DNA from: Lactobacillus sp.
GTDB lineage: Bacteria; Pseudomonadota; Alphaproteobacteria; RF32; CAG-239
Direction of reading: 5' to 3'
NCBI GenBank assembly: GCA_031263385.1
Contig: JAISFX010000066.1
Location: forward strand, 1-6,551
DNA length: 6,551 bases
In this document: piece by piece, positions 1 to 6,551 of the stretch
Position numbering within the stretch: the first letter of the stretch is position 1
How the letters are laid out: the number at the start of each line of letters is the position of its first letter
The notes under the pieces: generated by a model
Told to the model about the DNA's origin: nothing
The model's database searches: none
Seen by the model: only the letters and a program-made list of their open reading frames with translations
Program-made: the position numbers and the translations under genes

Positions 1-298
1 GAGAATGATGGACAACGTACCAAAGGCCGATGTAATTATCGTCAACCCAACTCACTATGCTATTGCATTAGAATATAAAATGGATAGTATGAGTGCTCCT
101 ATGGTTGTTGCCAAAGGTCTCGACCACCTTGCTCTAAGGATTAGAGAAGTCGCAGAAGAAAACGACATTCCTATCGTCGAAAACCCACCTCTCGCTAGAG
201 CGCTCTTTGCATCTGTTGAGATTGAACAAACTATACCGGAAGAACACTTTAAAGCCGTAGCCGAGGTAATTGGATATGTTATGCAGCTTAAACAATAA
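1..298 (+). CDS. flhB: Flagellar type III export gate protein FlhB, C-terminal part (5' end outside window)
   Basis: FlhB sits in the inner membrane at the base of the flagellum and switches export from rod/hook to filament substrates. Only the last ~98 codons are present, read in the frame whose first full codon is at base 2; the residues before the first ATG (base 5) are also open, so this is the interior of a longer gene and not a start. The NPTH self-cleavage motif is at bases 44-55, followed by the family's typical cytoplasmic domain: a V-A-K-G motif, the DIPIVENPPLARAL segment, and an ending of the type HFKAVAEVIGYVMQLK. The C-terminal end matches the usual FlhB length, with no extra tail. 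The four transmembrane helices expected for FlhB would lie upstream of the window. Paralogues in virulence secretion systems (YscU/SpaS) share NPTH, but the sequence around it reads as flagellar FlhB. The stop codon lies inside the next gene. Confidence 0.95.
   Translation, partial: RMMDNVPKADVIIVNPTHYAIALEYKMDSMSAPMVVAKGLDHLALRIREVAEENDIPIVENPPLARALFASVEIEQTIPEEHFKAVAEVIGYVMQLKQ
263..267 (+). promoter_or_regulatory. Ribosome-binding site inside flhB that decides the cckA start
   Basis: A GAGGT sequence lies 8 bases before the ATG at 276, a normal Shine-Dalgarno spacing. The same frame also offers TTG at 270, but that would sit only 2 bases from GAGGT, too close for efficient use. This favours ATG 276. 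Because the site is inside flhB, ribosomes finishing flhB probably help translate the kinase gene (inference). Confidence 0.5.
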
Positions 299-2882
299 CA
301 ACAGACCAGACAAACTGTTGCAAAAAAGGCTTATTTTATTGGCCTATGTTGTTGTGGCCTTAACCATATCTATCATTGCGTTCCTAACCTTTCCTGATAA
401 CTTTATGTACACCACAATCGCCATATTGGTTTTCAGCATATGCGCCTTATATACGACCATTCACACCATATCCGCTGCCGAAGAAGCCATCAGTTACGGC
501 GGCTTTGCTAACGAGATTATTAAAGACTCAAAACACATCACCAGAATAGATAACTCTGAGCAAAACCCCATACTCCAAAACTCAATGGCCAAAGATTTCT
601 TCAAGAATGAAAACATCCTTTCTTACCTCAACAAAAACTTATCTGATGACCGCAACAACAAACAAGCCATTCAAAGGCTTGAGATGGCTGTTGAATCTCT
701 AAAAGAAGAAACCGTAAGCATTTCTTTGCAAATAACCGATATTGAAGAGCATTTTGAAGTATCCGTAACCCCAATATACCTAAAAAAGACTGACATCTTT
801 GAAGGCCCATTCTCCATAAAGAAAATTGCCAAAGACACATATTTGTATTGGAATGTTGTTAACGTAACAGCCGAAAGAAACATCAACCAAATTCTTGAAG
901 AAGAAAGAAAGTCCATCCATGACTTTATCGACAACTTCCCCATAGGCTTATACATATTTGATAAAGACTATAACATAGAATATGTAAACCATAGCTTTGC
1001 AGCAATCACCGGACAAAACCGCGAAGACTTACTTCGCAAAAACTTCATAGAACTCCTTGCCAAAGATTCTCCTCAACCTGAAAGAACCGAAAAATGGCAA
1101 GGCCGAATTTTCTTTGATTCTACGGACGATAACATTAAAGAATGTTTTGCTGTTAACGAAAACTTCCGCTATGACCAAAACATCAAAACCCGCGGCGCCA
1201 TAATCACCGGCATCCCCGGCAATGAAGAGATTATTCAAGAGCTCAACCTCTCCTTAGACCAGTTAAGTTGGCTGTTTAATTTTGCACCTGTAAGTATTCT
1301 GTTTGTCAGCCGCATGGGCCTTATTGAAGACATCAACTTCTCTGCCCAAAACATTTTCAACATCTCTAAAAACGGCAATATCTTTGACGAAATATCTGAA
1401 GATGATGCAGAAAAGTTCAAAAAAGAATTCATAAAAACCTTCGGCAAAAAAGCCTCTGACAAATCCTTAGAGATACAGCTCAAAAATGGCAAAACCGCAA
1501 TGGTTTATCTGAGCCCAATGCGCAAACTCAGAACCCTCACCAGCACCGAAAGCGAAGGCGCTGTTATATATATGATAGACGCCACACAAAGAAGAAACCT
1601 AGAGCTTCAGTTCGCTCAGGCTCAGAAAATGCAAGCCATGGGACAATTAGCCGGCGGTGTCGCACACGACTTTAATAACTTGCTTACTGCCATGATTGGT
1701 TTCTGCGATTTATTGTTACAGCGCCATGGCGTTGGTGACCCTTCTTTTGCAGATTTAATACAGATAAAACAAAACGCCAACCGTGCCGCCGGATTAGTCC
1801 GTCAGCTTTTGGCATTCTCACGCAAACAACCTCTAAAACCAAAACTGATTGATGTTACTGAAAACTTTGTTGAACTAAGCCACATGCTCAAACGTATTCT
1901 TGGCGACCAAATAAAGCTCGAGTTTTACCATGGTAACGATTTAGGCTTCATCAAGGTTGACCCTGTCCAATTCTCTCAGGTAATTATTAACCTCGCAGTT
2001 AATGCTAAAGACGCCATGGGCACTGGCGGCATACTGAGCATTGCCACCCGCATTGAAGGCTTAAAAGAACCATACCGATTCGGTGAGGATATGATTAAGC
2101 CCGGAGAATTTGTAGTGATAGATGTCAAAGACAACGGCTGTGGCATATCAAAAGAAAACCTCACCCGCATTTTTGAGCCATTTTTCTCTACCAAACAAAA
2201 CGTTGTGGGCTCAGGAACAGGTTTAGGCCTTTCCATGGTCTATGGTATTGTTAGGCAAACAGAAGGCTTCATCAAAGTTGAAAGCGAAATCAATAAAGGC
2301 ACAACCTTCTCCATCTATCTACCCCGATTCGAGAAAAACACCGAAGAGATAATAAACATCCCTGCTGCCCCTAAAGAGGTAATCAAACAAAAAGACGGCT
2401 CTCCTGTCATAACTTCTCAAAAGACCTCCTCGCCGGCAGTAAACATGAGCCAAAAGCCAATCTTTGGCCTTAATGTTTCATCCATTGACCGCAGTGGCAT
2501 GGAAAACACCAAAGGCATCCGCATTTTATTCGTTGAAGATGAGGATTCGGTCCGCAGTTTTGCTGTAAGAGCATTAAAGAAAAAAGGCTATGAGGTTATC
2601 GAGTGTAACTCTGCCGAAAATGCTCTTGAACAATTAGAAAAAGACCTCAACTTTAACCTGCTTATAACCGACATGGTAATGCCCGGTATGAGCGGAACAG
2701 ACCTTGCAAAAATCGTAAAAGATAAAATTAATGACATCAAAATTATATTAGCCTCCGGCTACTCTGAAGAAATCGCCCGAAAAGAGCTCAGAAGCACCGA
2801 CAATTTTGAGTTCATGGCCAAACCTTTTAGTTTAGGGGACTTGACTAAAAAGGTTTTTGATGTTTTATCTGATAGAAACTAA
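276..2882 (+). CDS. cckA: CckA-type hybrid sensor histidine kinase
   Basis: This is a membrane hybrid kinase that in alphaproteobacteria feeds phosphate through ChpT to CtrA (and CpdR), controlling cell cycle and motility. From ATG 276 it has 868 residues. Two membrane helices (about 19-39 and 44-65) have almost no periplasmic loop. A degenerate PAS-like region (about 75-205) is followed by a clear PAS (about 210-325) and another PAS-like domain (about 327-440). The HisKA domain carries the CckA-style GQLAGGVAHDFNNLL box with H464 as phosphoacceptor. The ATPase domain has N-box N576, D619 in DNGCG, an EPFFSTK F-box (634-640) and GSGTGLG (645-651). A polar linker (about 690-748) leads to a receiver with acidic pair E754/D755, phosphoacceptor D799, S827 and K849. 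All catalytic residues are present, so both kinase and phosphatase activity are expected. It is longer than Caulobacter CckA (about 690). It overlaps flhB by 23 bases and precedes hdaA by 26. CckA identity rests on the H-box and architecture; a different hybrid kinase is less likely. Confidence 0.87.
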   Translation: MLCSLNNNNRPDKLLQKRLILLAYVVVALTISIIAFLTFPDNFMYTTIAILVFSICALYTTIHTISAAEEAISYGGFANEIIKDSKHITRIDNSEQNPILQNSMAKDFFKNENILSYLNKNLSDDRNNKQAIQRLEMAVESLKEETVSISLQITDIEEHFEVSVTPIYLKKTDIFEGPFSIKKIAKDTYLYWNVVNVTAERNINQILEEERKSIHDFIDNFPIGLYIFDKDYNIEYVNHSFAAITGQNREDLLRKNFIELLAKDSPQPERTEKWQGRIFFDSTDDNIKECFAVNENFRYDQNIKTRGAIITGIPGNEEIIQELNLSLDQLSWLFNFAPVSILFVSRMGLIEDINFSAQNIFNISKNGNIFDEISEDDAEKFKKEFIKTFGKKASDKSLEIQLKNGKTAMVYLSPMRKLRTLTSTESEGAVIYMIDATQRRNLELQFAQAQKMQAMGQLAGGVAHDFNNLLTAMIGFCDLLLQRHGVGDPSFADLIQIKQNANRAAGLVRQLLAFSRKQPLKPKLIDVTENFVELSHMLKRILGDQIKLEFYHGNDLGFIKVDPVQFSQVIINLAVNAKDAMGTGGILSIATRIEGLKEPYRFGEDMIKPGEFVVIDVKDNGCGISKENLTRIFEPFFSTKQNVVGSGTGLGLSMVYGIVRQTEGFIKVESEINKGTTFSIYLPRFEKNTEEIINIPAAPKEVIKQKDGSPVITSQKTSSPAVNMSQKPIFGLNVSSIDRSGMENTKGIRILFVEDEDSVRSFAVRALKKKGYEVIECNSAENALEQLEKDLNFNLLITDMVMPGMSGTDLAKIVKDKINDIKIILASGYSEEIARKELRSTDNFEFMAKPFSLGDLTKKVFDVLSDRN

Positions 2883-2908
2883 GATATCTAAATAACAAGA
2901 ATAAAAAT

Positions 2909-3628
2909 ATGAAAAAAGAACAACAGCTTGCTATAAATTTTTCTCACATTCCGTGTCTCGGACGAGAAGACTTTATGGTAGCCAAATGCAACATAGAAGC
3001 TGTAAGCATCCTTGACAACTGGCCCAATTGGCCTTTTTTTGCCATATGCATCTATGGCAACGCCGGCTGCGGCAAAACCCATCTTGCTAATGTTTTCTCC
3101 AATCATATTTCAACCATAACCAACTACCCATACCGCATTCCGGTCATTCAGGCCAAAGATATAACTCTCGAAACTCCTCATAAATTGTTTCAAGAGCACA
3201 ACTGCCTGATTGTCGAAAACTTGGATGACAACATAGACCAAGAAGCAATGTTCCACCTCTACAACCTTTACCGCAATGAAGGCGGATTCGTCTTGTTTAC
3301 CTCTCACCAAGCCCCTGCTAGACTTAATATAACCTTGCCGGACTTACGCTCTCGTCTTAATGCTGTACCTGCCATAGAGATAAAAGAACCTGATGATGAG
3401 CTTCTTTCAGCATTAGTTGTAAAACTTTTTACAGACCGCCAAATCATGATTTCTCCCGAGGTCATGGGCTATATAGTCAAAAACATGCAGCGTTCTTTCT
3501 CTTATGCGCTTAAGCTTGTTGTTGAAATTGACAACATTTCTCTATCCCTAAAAAGGGCCATATCAATCCCTATTGTTAAAGAAGCATTTGATTCTCTTGA
3601 TAACAGTTACCAAGGCGAATTGTTTTGA
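2909..3628 (+). CDS. hdaA: HdaA-like DnaA-family AAA+ protein (regulatory inactivation of DnaA)
   Basis: Hda/HdaA proteins bind the DNA-loaded sliding clamp and stimulate ATP hydrolysis by DnaA, preventing re-initiation of replication. The 239-residue product opens with a clamp-motif-like QLAINF (6-11). A segment typical of alphaproteobacterial homologues follows (LGREDFMVA, then a W-P-x-W-P motif). Walker A is GNAGCGKT (50-57, K56). The Walker B-like strand is CLIVENLDD (99-107); its E-N pair resembles the D-N of E. coli Hda more than the D-D of DnaA. A sensor-1 segment FTSHQAPA is followed by LPDLRSRL, where R149 aligns with the arginine finger. R195 is a candidate sensor-2 arginine. The DNA-binding domain IV of DnaA is absent, which separates it from DnaA itself. 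It starts 26 bases after cckA with only a weak ribosome site, so cotranscription is likely. The C-terminus ends QGELF, an unusual second clamp-like peptide. Confidence 0.88.
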   Translation: MKKEQQLAINFSHIPCLGREDFMVAKCNIEAVSILDNWPNWPFFAICIYGNAGCGKTHLANVFSNHISTITNYPYRIPVIQAKDITLETPHKLFQEHNCLIVENLDDNIDQEAMFHLYNLYRNEGGFVLFTSHQAPARLNITLPDLRSRLNAVPAIEIKEPDDELLSALVVKLFTDRQIMISPEVMGYIVKNMQRSFSYALKLVVEIDNISLSLKRAISIPIVKEAFDSLDNSYQGELF

Positions 3629-3657
3629 ACAAAGTAACACTTTTTTAAACTTTTTAC

Positions 3658-3686
3658 TTGCATAATTGCTAAAATAATTTTATATA
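3658..3686 (+). promoter_or_regulatory. Predicted sigma-70-type promoter of the efflux operon
   Basis: A possible -35 element TTGCAT (3658-3663) is followed 17 bases later by TATATA (3681-3686) as -10, in the only sizeable gap of the window. The spacing is ideal but the -35 matches the TTGACA consensus at only 3 of 6 bases. Transcription would begin near 3693, about 28 bases before the repressor start codon. The overlap of the -10 with the inverted repeat at 3682-3703 supports the placement. The region is AT-rich, so other -10 choices exist. Confidence 0.4.
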
Positions 3687-3703
3687 CCTACCGGTATGTA
3701 TAT
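3682..3703 (+). promoter_or_regulatory. Inverted repeat, probable operator of the TetR-family repressor
   Basis: The half-sites are ATATACCTACC (3682-3692) and GGTATGTATAT (3693-3703). Each is the reverse complement of the other except at one symmetric pair (C at 3688 and T at 3697), so 20 of 22 bases obey dyad symmetry, centred on CC|GG. The site ends 18 bases before the tetR-type gene and covers the proposed -10 and transcription start. TetR-family repressors commonly bind such palindromes upstream of their own gene, and the GTATGTA arm resembles arms of AcrR-type operators. That the downstream repressor binds here is inference. Confidence 0.7.
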
Positions 3704-3721
3704 TTAAATTAAGAGACTATA

Positions 3722-4345
3722 ATGGCACGAAAAACTAAAGAAGAAGCCGAACAGACGAGATTGTCAATCATGGGAAGTGCCCTGGACACTTTCTGCGATT
3801 TAGGCTATTCCAAAACCACTTTTGATGAAATTGCAAAACGCATCGGCCTCACCAAAGGCGCAGTTTATTGGCATTTTAACAATAAGCCCGAAATCATTAC
3901 CTCAATAATTACCGAGGCTTTCGACAGGGTTAATGAGGCGGTTGCTAAGGAGGTCCCTCATATCTTAACCATTGGAGACCTAAGAAAAAGTCTTACATAC
4001 CATGCAAAATTTATTGAAGAGAACAACATATACCGCAAATTTTTATTTTTTATAATGTTTCAAATGGAGTGGTCAGAAACATTCTACAGCAGAGTAAAAG
4101 AAACGATTCAATACATCTGCGATTATTCTGAAAGACAAATTATAAATGCTCTAAAAGCATCACAAAAGAGTGGAGAAATCTCAAAAGACATAGATATTAA
4201 TAAAATTTCTGTTATTATAAATAGCCTTTGGGATGGGCTTCTCCATAATGAAATAAAGGATAGAGAAGGCAATAAAAACTTTTCCGAAATGGTAGGATAC
4301 AGTTTTGATTTAATAATCAACTCAATTAAAACAAAAAGGTCATAA
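3722..4345 (+). CDS. TetR/AcrR-family transcriptional repressor of the efflux operon
   Basis: This is a predicted dimeric DNA-binding repressor of 207 residues, a typical TetR-family length. The N-terminus MARKTKEEAEQTR is characteristic of the AcrR/TtgR efflux-repressor branch. The helix-turn-helix spans about 33-52 (TTFDEIAKRIGLTKGAVYWHF), with the recognition helix around T44-F52 and the conserved Y49-W50-H51-F52 followed by N54-K55. The C-terminal part (about 80-200) is helical and aromatic-rich, as expected for a ligand-binding and dimer domain of the AcrR type. An AAGAGA ribosome site (3711-3716) lies 5 bases before the ATG, which fixes the start. The gene ends 4 bases before the adaptor gene, so repressor and pump share one transcript. 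It probably represses itself and the pump through the palindrome just upstream. The ligand cannot be read from sequence. The 3' half is noticeably richer in A/T third positions than neighbouring genes. Confidence 0.92.
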   Translation: MARKTKEEAEQTRLSIMGSALDTFCDLGYSKTTFDEIAKRIGLTKGAVYWHFNNKPEIITSIITEAFDRVNEAVAKEVPHILTIGDLRKSLTYHAKFIEENNIYRKFLFFIMFQMEWSETFYSRVKETIQYICDYSERQIINALKASQKSGEISKDIDINKISVIINSLWDGLLHNEIKDREGNKNFSEMVGYSFDLIINSIKTKRS

Positions 4346-4349
4346 AAAA

Positions 4350-5663
4350 ATGAATATGGTAAGAATACAAAAAAGAGAAATCACCAAAAAAATCGTAATC
4401 ATCGTTATTTTGGTATCTATTGGTTGGTGGTTAAAAGGACGTTTCACCCCCAACATGATGGCTATGATGGCTGGCGCACAGGGCGAGCCTCACGTTTTAA
4501 TACAAAAAGTTGATGAGCAAGAAATACTGCCTTCAAAAAGCCACATCGGTATTGTTGAGGCTATTAGGTCTGTTGACTTGCGCCCTCAAATTACCGGTTA
4601 TGTAGAAAAAGTACTCTTTCAAGAAGGTGGTTTTGTTAATGAAGGAGACATCCTTTTCGTAATCGAGCAGGAAAGATACCAAGCTACCGTAGAACTCAGA
4701 ACAGCAGAGCTCAAAAAGGCTCAGGCTCATCTTTATCAGGTTGATAAAGAGTATAAAAGACAGCTCTCATTAAACAAGCAAAAATACGCCTCTGAACAAA
4801 AGCTGGATACTGCTAAGAGCGACCTTTTGCAGGCTGAGGCCTCTGTTAAACAAGCCAAAGCTAACTTAGACCTTGCAAAAATCGACCTTAATTATACCGT
4901 AATTAAAGCCCCAATATCAGGCTATATTGGTAAGGCTCTTGTTACTGATGGTAACTATGTAAACTCTTCAACTCAGGTCTTGGCTCGTATCGTTCAGGTT
5001 GACCCGATTCGTGTTGTGTTCTCTATGACAGATAAAGACTTCCTTGATGCCAGAAAAAACTTTGACCATAAAGAAAAAAAGCTCAGAAGCAGAATCATTT
5101 TGCCTAACGGAGACATTATTGATAACAATGGAAACTCTCACTTCACAAACAACGAAGCAAACACCTCTACAGCAACTATTGCTTCTTATATAGAATATGA
5201 GAACAAAGGCCAGTTTTTAATCCCTGGCAACTATGTAAACGTTCTTATTGGTGCAGGAGACCCTGCTAACGTTCTCTTAATCCCACAGGCGGCTCTGGCT
5301 CAGGATGAAGTCGGCACTTATGTATATGTTGTAAACAGCGAAGGTGTTGCAGAGCAAAAAAGAGTAACCCTTGGCGAGGTTTATGACAAACGCCAAATAG
5401 TTACAGAGGGCTTAACCAGCCTTGATTATGTAGTAATCAAGGGCCAGCAGAAGATTGCTGACGGTCAAAAAGTTAAGGCAGACATTATCTCTACTGCAAA
5501 GGCAGAGGTTGTAAATAACAACCCCAAAAAAGACATATCCGAAGCAACCAAAAAGCTGACCAAAGATGTTGCTAAGAAGTCAGAAAACCTCCCTGCAATA
5601 GATGAAGAAATAATCATAACCAATGAAGAAATAACAGCTCCAGATATGACAGGGGAAGAATAA
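4350..5663 (+). CDS. RND efflux periplasmic adaptor (membrane fusion protein, AcrA/MexA-like)
   Basis: This adaptor links an inner-membrane RND pump to an outer-membrane channel. The 437-residue product has an N-terminal hydrophobic helix (about 14-28, preceded by KRxxxKK) and no lipobox cysteine, so it is probably anchored by that helix rather than a lipid. The first lipoyl half-motif is at about 72-106 (RPQITGYVEKVLFQEGGFV, then EGD) and the second around 186-194 (KAPISGYIG). Between them (about 107-182) lies the alpha-hairpin coiled coil, whose tip contains R137, L141 and S148 in the RxxxLxxxxxxS pattern used to dock on TolC-type channels. Beta-barrel and membrane-proximal segments follow, including a LIPGNYVNVLIG motif. 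The last ~50 residues are a charged Lys/Glu-rich tail beyond the normal fold. ATG 4350 is chosen because an AAAAAGG ribosome site lies 10 bases upstream; ATG 4356 is too far from it. The stop is 1 base before the pump gene. Confidence 0.93.
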   Translation: MNMVRIQKREITKKIVIIVILVSIGWWLKGRFTPNMMAMMAGAQGEPHVLIQKVDEQEILPSKSHIGIVEAIRSVDLRPQITGYVEKVLFQEGGFVNEGDILFVIEQERYQATVELRTAELKKAQAHLYQVDKEYKRQLSLNKQKYASEQKLDTAKSDLLQAEASVKQAKANLDLAKIDLNYTVIKAPISGYIGKALVTDGNYVNSSTQVLARIVQVDPIRVVFSMTDKDFLDARKNFDHKEKKLRSRIILPNGDIIDNNGNSHFTNNEANTSTATIASYIEYENKGQFLIPGNYVNVLIGAGDPANVLLIPQAALAQDEVGTYVYVVNSEGVAEQKRVTLGEVYDKRQIVTEGLTSLDYVVIKGQQKIADGQKVKADIISTAKAEVVNNNPKKDISEATKKLTKDVAKKSENLPAIDEEIIITNEEITAPDMTGEE

Positions 5664-5664
5664 T

Positions 5665-6551
5665 ATGTTTTCAAAAATCTTTATTGAGAGACCTCGTTTT
5701 GCGATGGTTATCGCCATCGTTATGACTTTTGCCGGAGCAATCGCCGTATTCTCGCTCCCTATTTCTCTATATCCGCAGATAACCCCTCCTGAAATCTTCA
5801 TCACAGCAACATACCCCGGTGCAAGTGCTGAGGTTGTGGCTAACTCCGTAGGTATTCCTATTGAGGAAGAAGTTAACGGTGTTGAAGACATGATTTATAT
5901 GAACTCTTCTTCTGACAACTCCGGAAACTATTCTCTTACCGTTACCTTTAATGTTGGTACCGATTCTGATATGGCTCAGGTTAAGGTTCAAAACCGTTTA
6001 CAGCAAGCTATGTCTAAATTGCCTGAAGAAGTTCAGCGCCAAGGTATCCAAGTTAAAAGACGCTCGTCTGATATCTTGGGCTTCTTAAACGTATCATCTC
6101 CCAACCAAACACACGATGTCTTGTTCTTAAGTGACTACGTACAAAACAACTTAAAAAACAACTTAACCCGTGTTAACGGCGTTGGTGAGGTTAACATTTA
6201 TGCCTCAAAATTAAGTATGCGCGTATGGCTTGATGCCGACAAAATTGCAGCATTAAACCTGCCCGCATCACAAGTTATTTCTGCTATCCAAAGTCAGAAC
6301 TACCAACCATCTATTGGTAAGCTGGGTGCATCTCCTGGCGACGGCTCTCAAGAGCTGGTTTACACACTCCAAACCAAAGGCCGTGTTAATGAGCTTGATG
6401 ACTTTAAAAAGATTATCGTGCGCACAGCTGAGCAAGGCGGTCTCGTATATCTTGAAGACGTTTCCCGAGTAGAAGTTGGTAAAGAAAACTACGGTATTGA
6501 TGCCGAGTTTGACGCATCACCTTCGGTAAGTATTGGTCTAAACCTTTTGAC
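5665..6551 (+). CDS. RND multidrug efflux permease, HAE1 family (AcrB-like), N-terminal part (3' end outside window)
   Basis: This is a proton-driven trimeric inner-membrane pump. Only the first 295 codons are in the window, against roughly 1,040 in the family; the frame is open to the right edge. The start is well set: AGGGGA (5651-5656) lies 8 bases before the ATG and the adaptor stop is 1 base upstream. The protein opens MFSKIFIERPRFA, with membrane helix 1 at about 12-30, then the HAE1 signature from Y36 (YPQITPPEI, ATYPGASAEVV). Porter subdomains PN1 and the start of PN2 follow: VQNRLQQAMSKLP, the NGVGEV loop (171-176), and GKENYGIDAEF near 272-282. From memory it aligns with E. coli AcrB almost without gaps, shifted by one residue. 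The proton-relay aspartates in helix 4 lie beyond the window. The drug-type HAE1 branch is clear from the porter sequence; heavy-metal (HME) pumps look different here. Substrates are unknown. Confidence 0.95.
   Translation, partial: MFSKIFIERPRFAMVIAIVMTFAGAIAVFSLPISLYPQITPPEIFITATYPGASAEVVANSVGIPIEEEVNGVEDMIYMNSSSDNSGNYSLTVTFNVGTDSDMAQVKVQNRLQQAMSKLPEEVQRQGIQVKRRSSDILGFLNVSSPNQTHDVLFLSDYVQNNLKNNLTRVNGVGEVNIYASKLSMRVWLDADKIAALNLPASQVISAIQSQNYQPSIGKLGASPGDGSQELVYTLQTKGRVNELDDFKKIIVRTAEQGGLVYLEDVSRVEVGKENYGIDAEFDASPSVSIGLNLL

Noticed and set aside
360..367. TTAACCAT, similar to a CtrA half-site, inside cckA (another copy at 3965-3972 in the tetR-type gene)
   Set aside because: Both copies are deep inside coding regions of AT-rich DNA with no nearby promoter; chance occurrence is likely.
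628..955. Open frames on the - strand across cckA, and similar ones across the other genes
   Set aside because: They lie antisense to strongly recognisable genes, show no family motifs or ribosome sites, and are explained by the codon use of the + strand genes.
2841..2871. TTGACT followed by TATCTG near the end of cckA as a private promoter for hdaA
   Set aside because: The -35 is good but the spacing is 19 bases and the -10 matches only at TAT. It lies in coding sequence where chance matches are common.
3629..3650. Short stem AAAGT/ACTTT followed by a T run just after hdaA, resembling a terminator
   Set aside because: The stem is only 5 base pairs, with a 3-base loop, and is AT-rich. It would be very unstable, and the T run fits the general AT-richness of the gap. 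A real terminator here is possible but not supported.
525..5967. Scattered GANTC sites (possible CcrM methylation sites)
   Set aside because: Those I noticed lie in coding regions, show no clustering, and none is in the promoter gap, so no regulatory role can be argued from this window.

Overview
The window is an AT-rich stretch that looks like the chromosome of a flagellated alphaproteobacterium. The evidence is the combination of an FlhB export-gate protein, a CckA-type hybrid histidine kinase and an HdaA-type replication regulator; the last two are hallmark alphaproteobacterial cell-cycle proteins. The low GC suggests a host-associated or uncultured lineage rather than a Caulobacter- or Rhizobium-like genome. 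The genus cannot be fixed from the sequence alone. All genes lie on the + strand, coding density is very high, and no gap reaches 300 bases.

Positions 1-3628 look like one transcription unit. It opens with the 3' end of flhB (flagellar type III export, including the NPTH self-cleavage site). This overlaps by 23 bases the start of an 868-residue CckA-like membrane kinase (two membrane helices, PAS domains, HisKA, HATPase, receiver). After a 26-base gap comes hdaA, a DnaA-related AAA+ protein expected to work with the sliding clamp to inactivate DnaA. The unit therefore joins flagellar assembly, the CckA/CtrA phosphorelay and control of replication initiation.

Positions 3629-3721 (93 bases) separate this block from the next. 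They hold a plausible promoter and a near-perfect 22-base inverted repeat that overlaps its -10 element, which fits an autoregulatory TetR-family operator.

Positions 3722-6551 are an efflux operon: a TetR/AcrR-type repressor, a periplasmic adaptor 4 bases later, and an HAE1-type RND pump starting 1 base after the adaptor stop and running off the right edge. No outer-membrane channel gene is seen; it may lie beyond the window or elsewhere. The likely logic is that a ligand releases the repressor from its operator and the whole operon is induced.

I found no RNA gene, mobile element, CRISPR array or clearly new system. The points most worth following up are the flhB-cckA-hdaA linkage, possible clamp-binding peptides at both ends of HdaA, the operator, and substitutions in the pump's substrate pocket.
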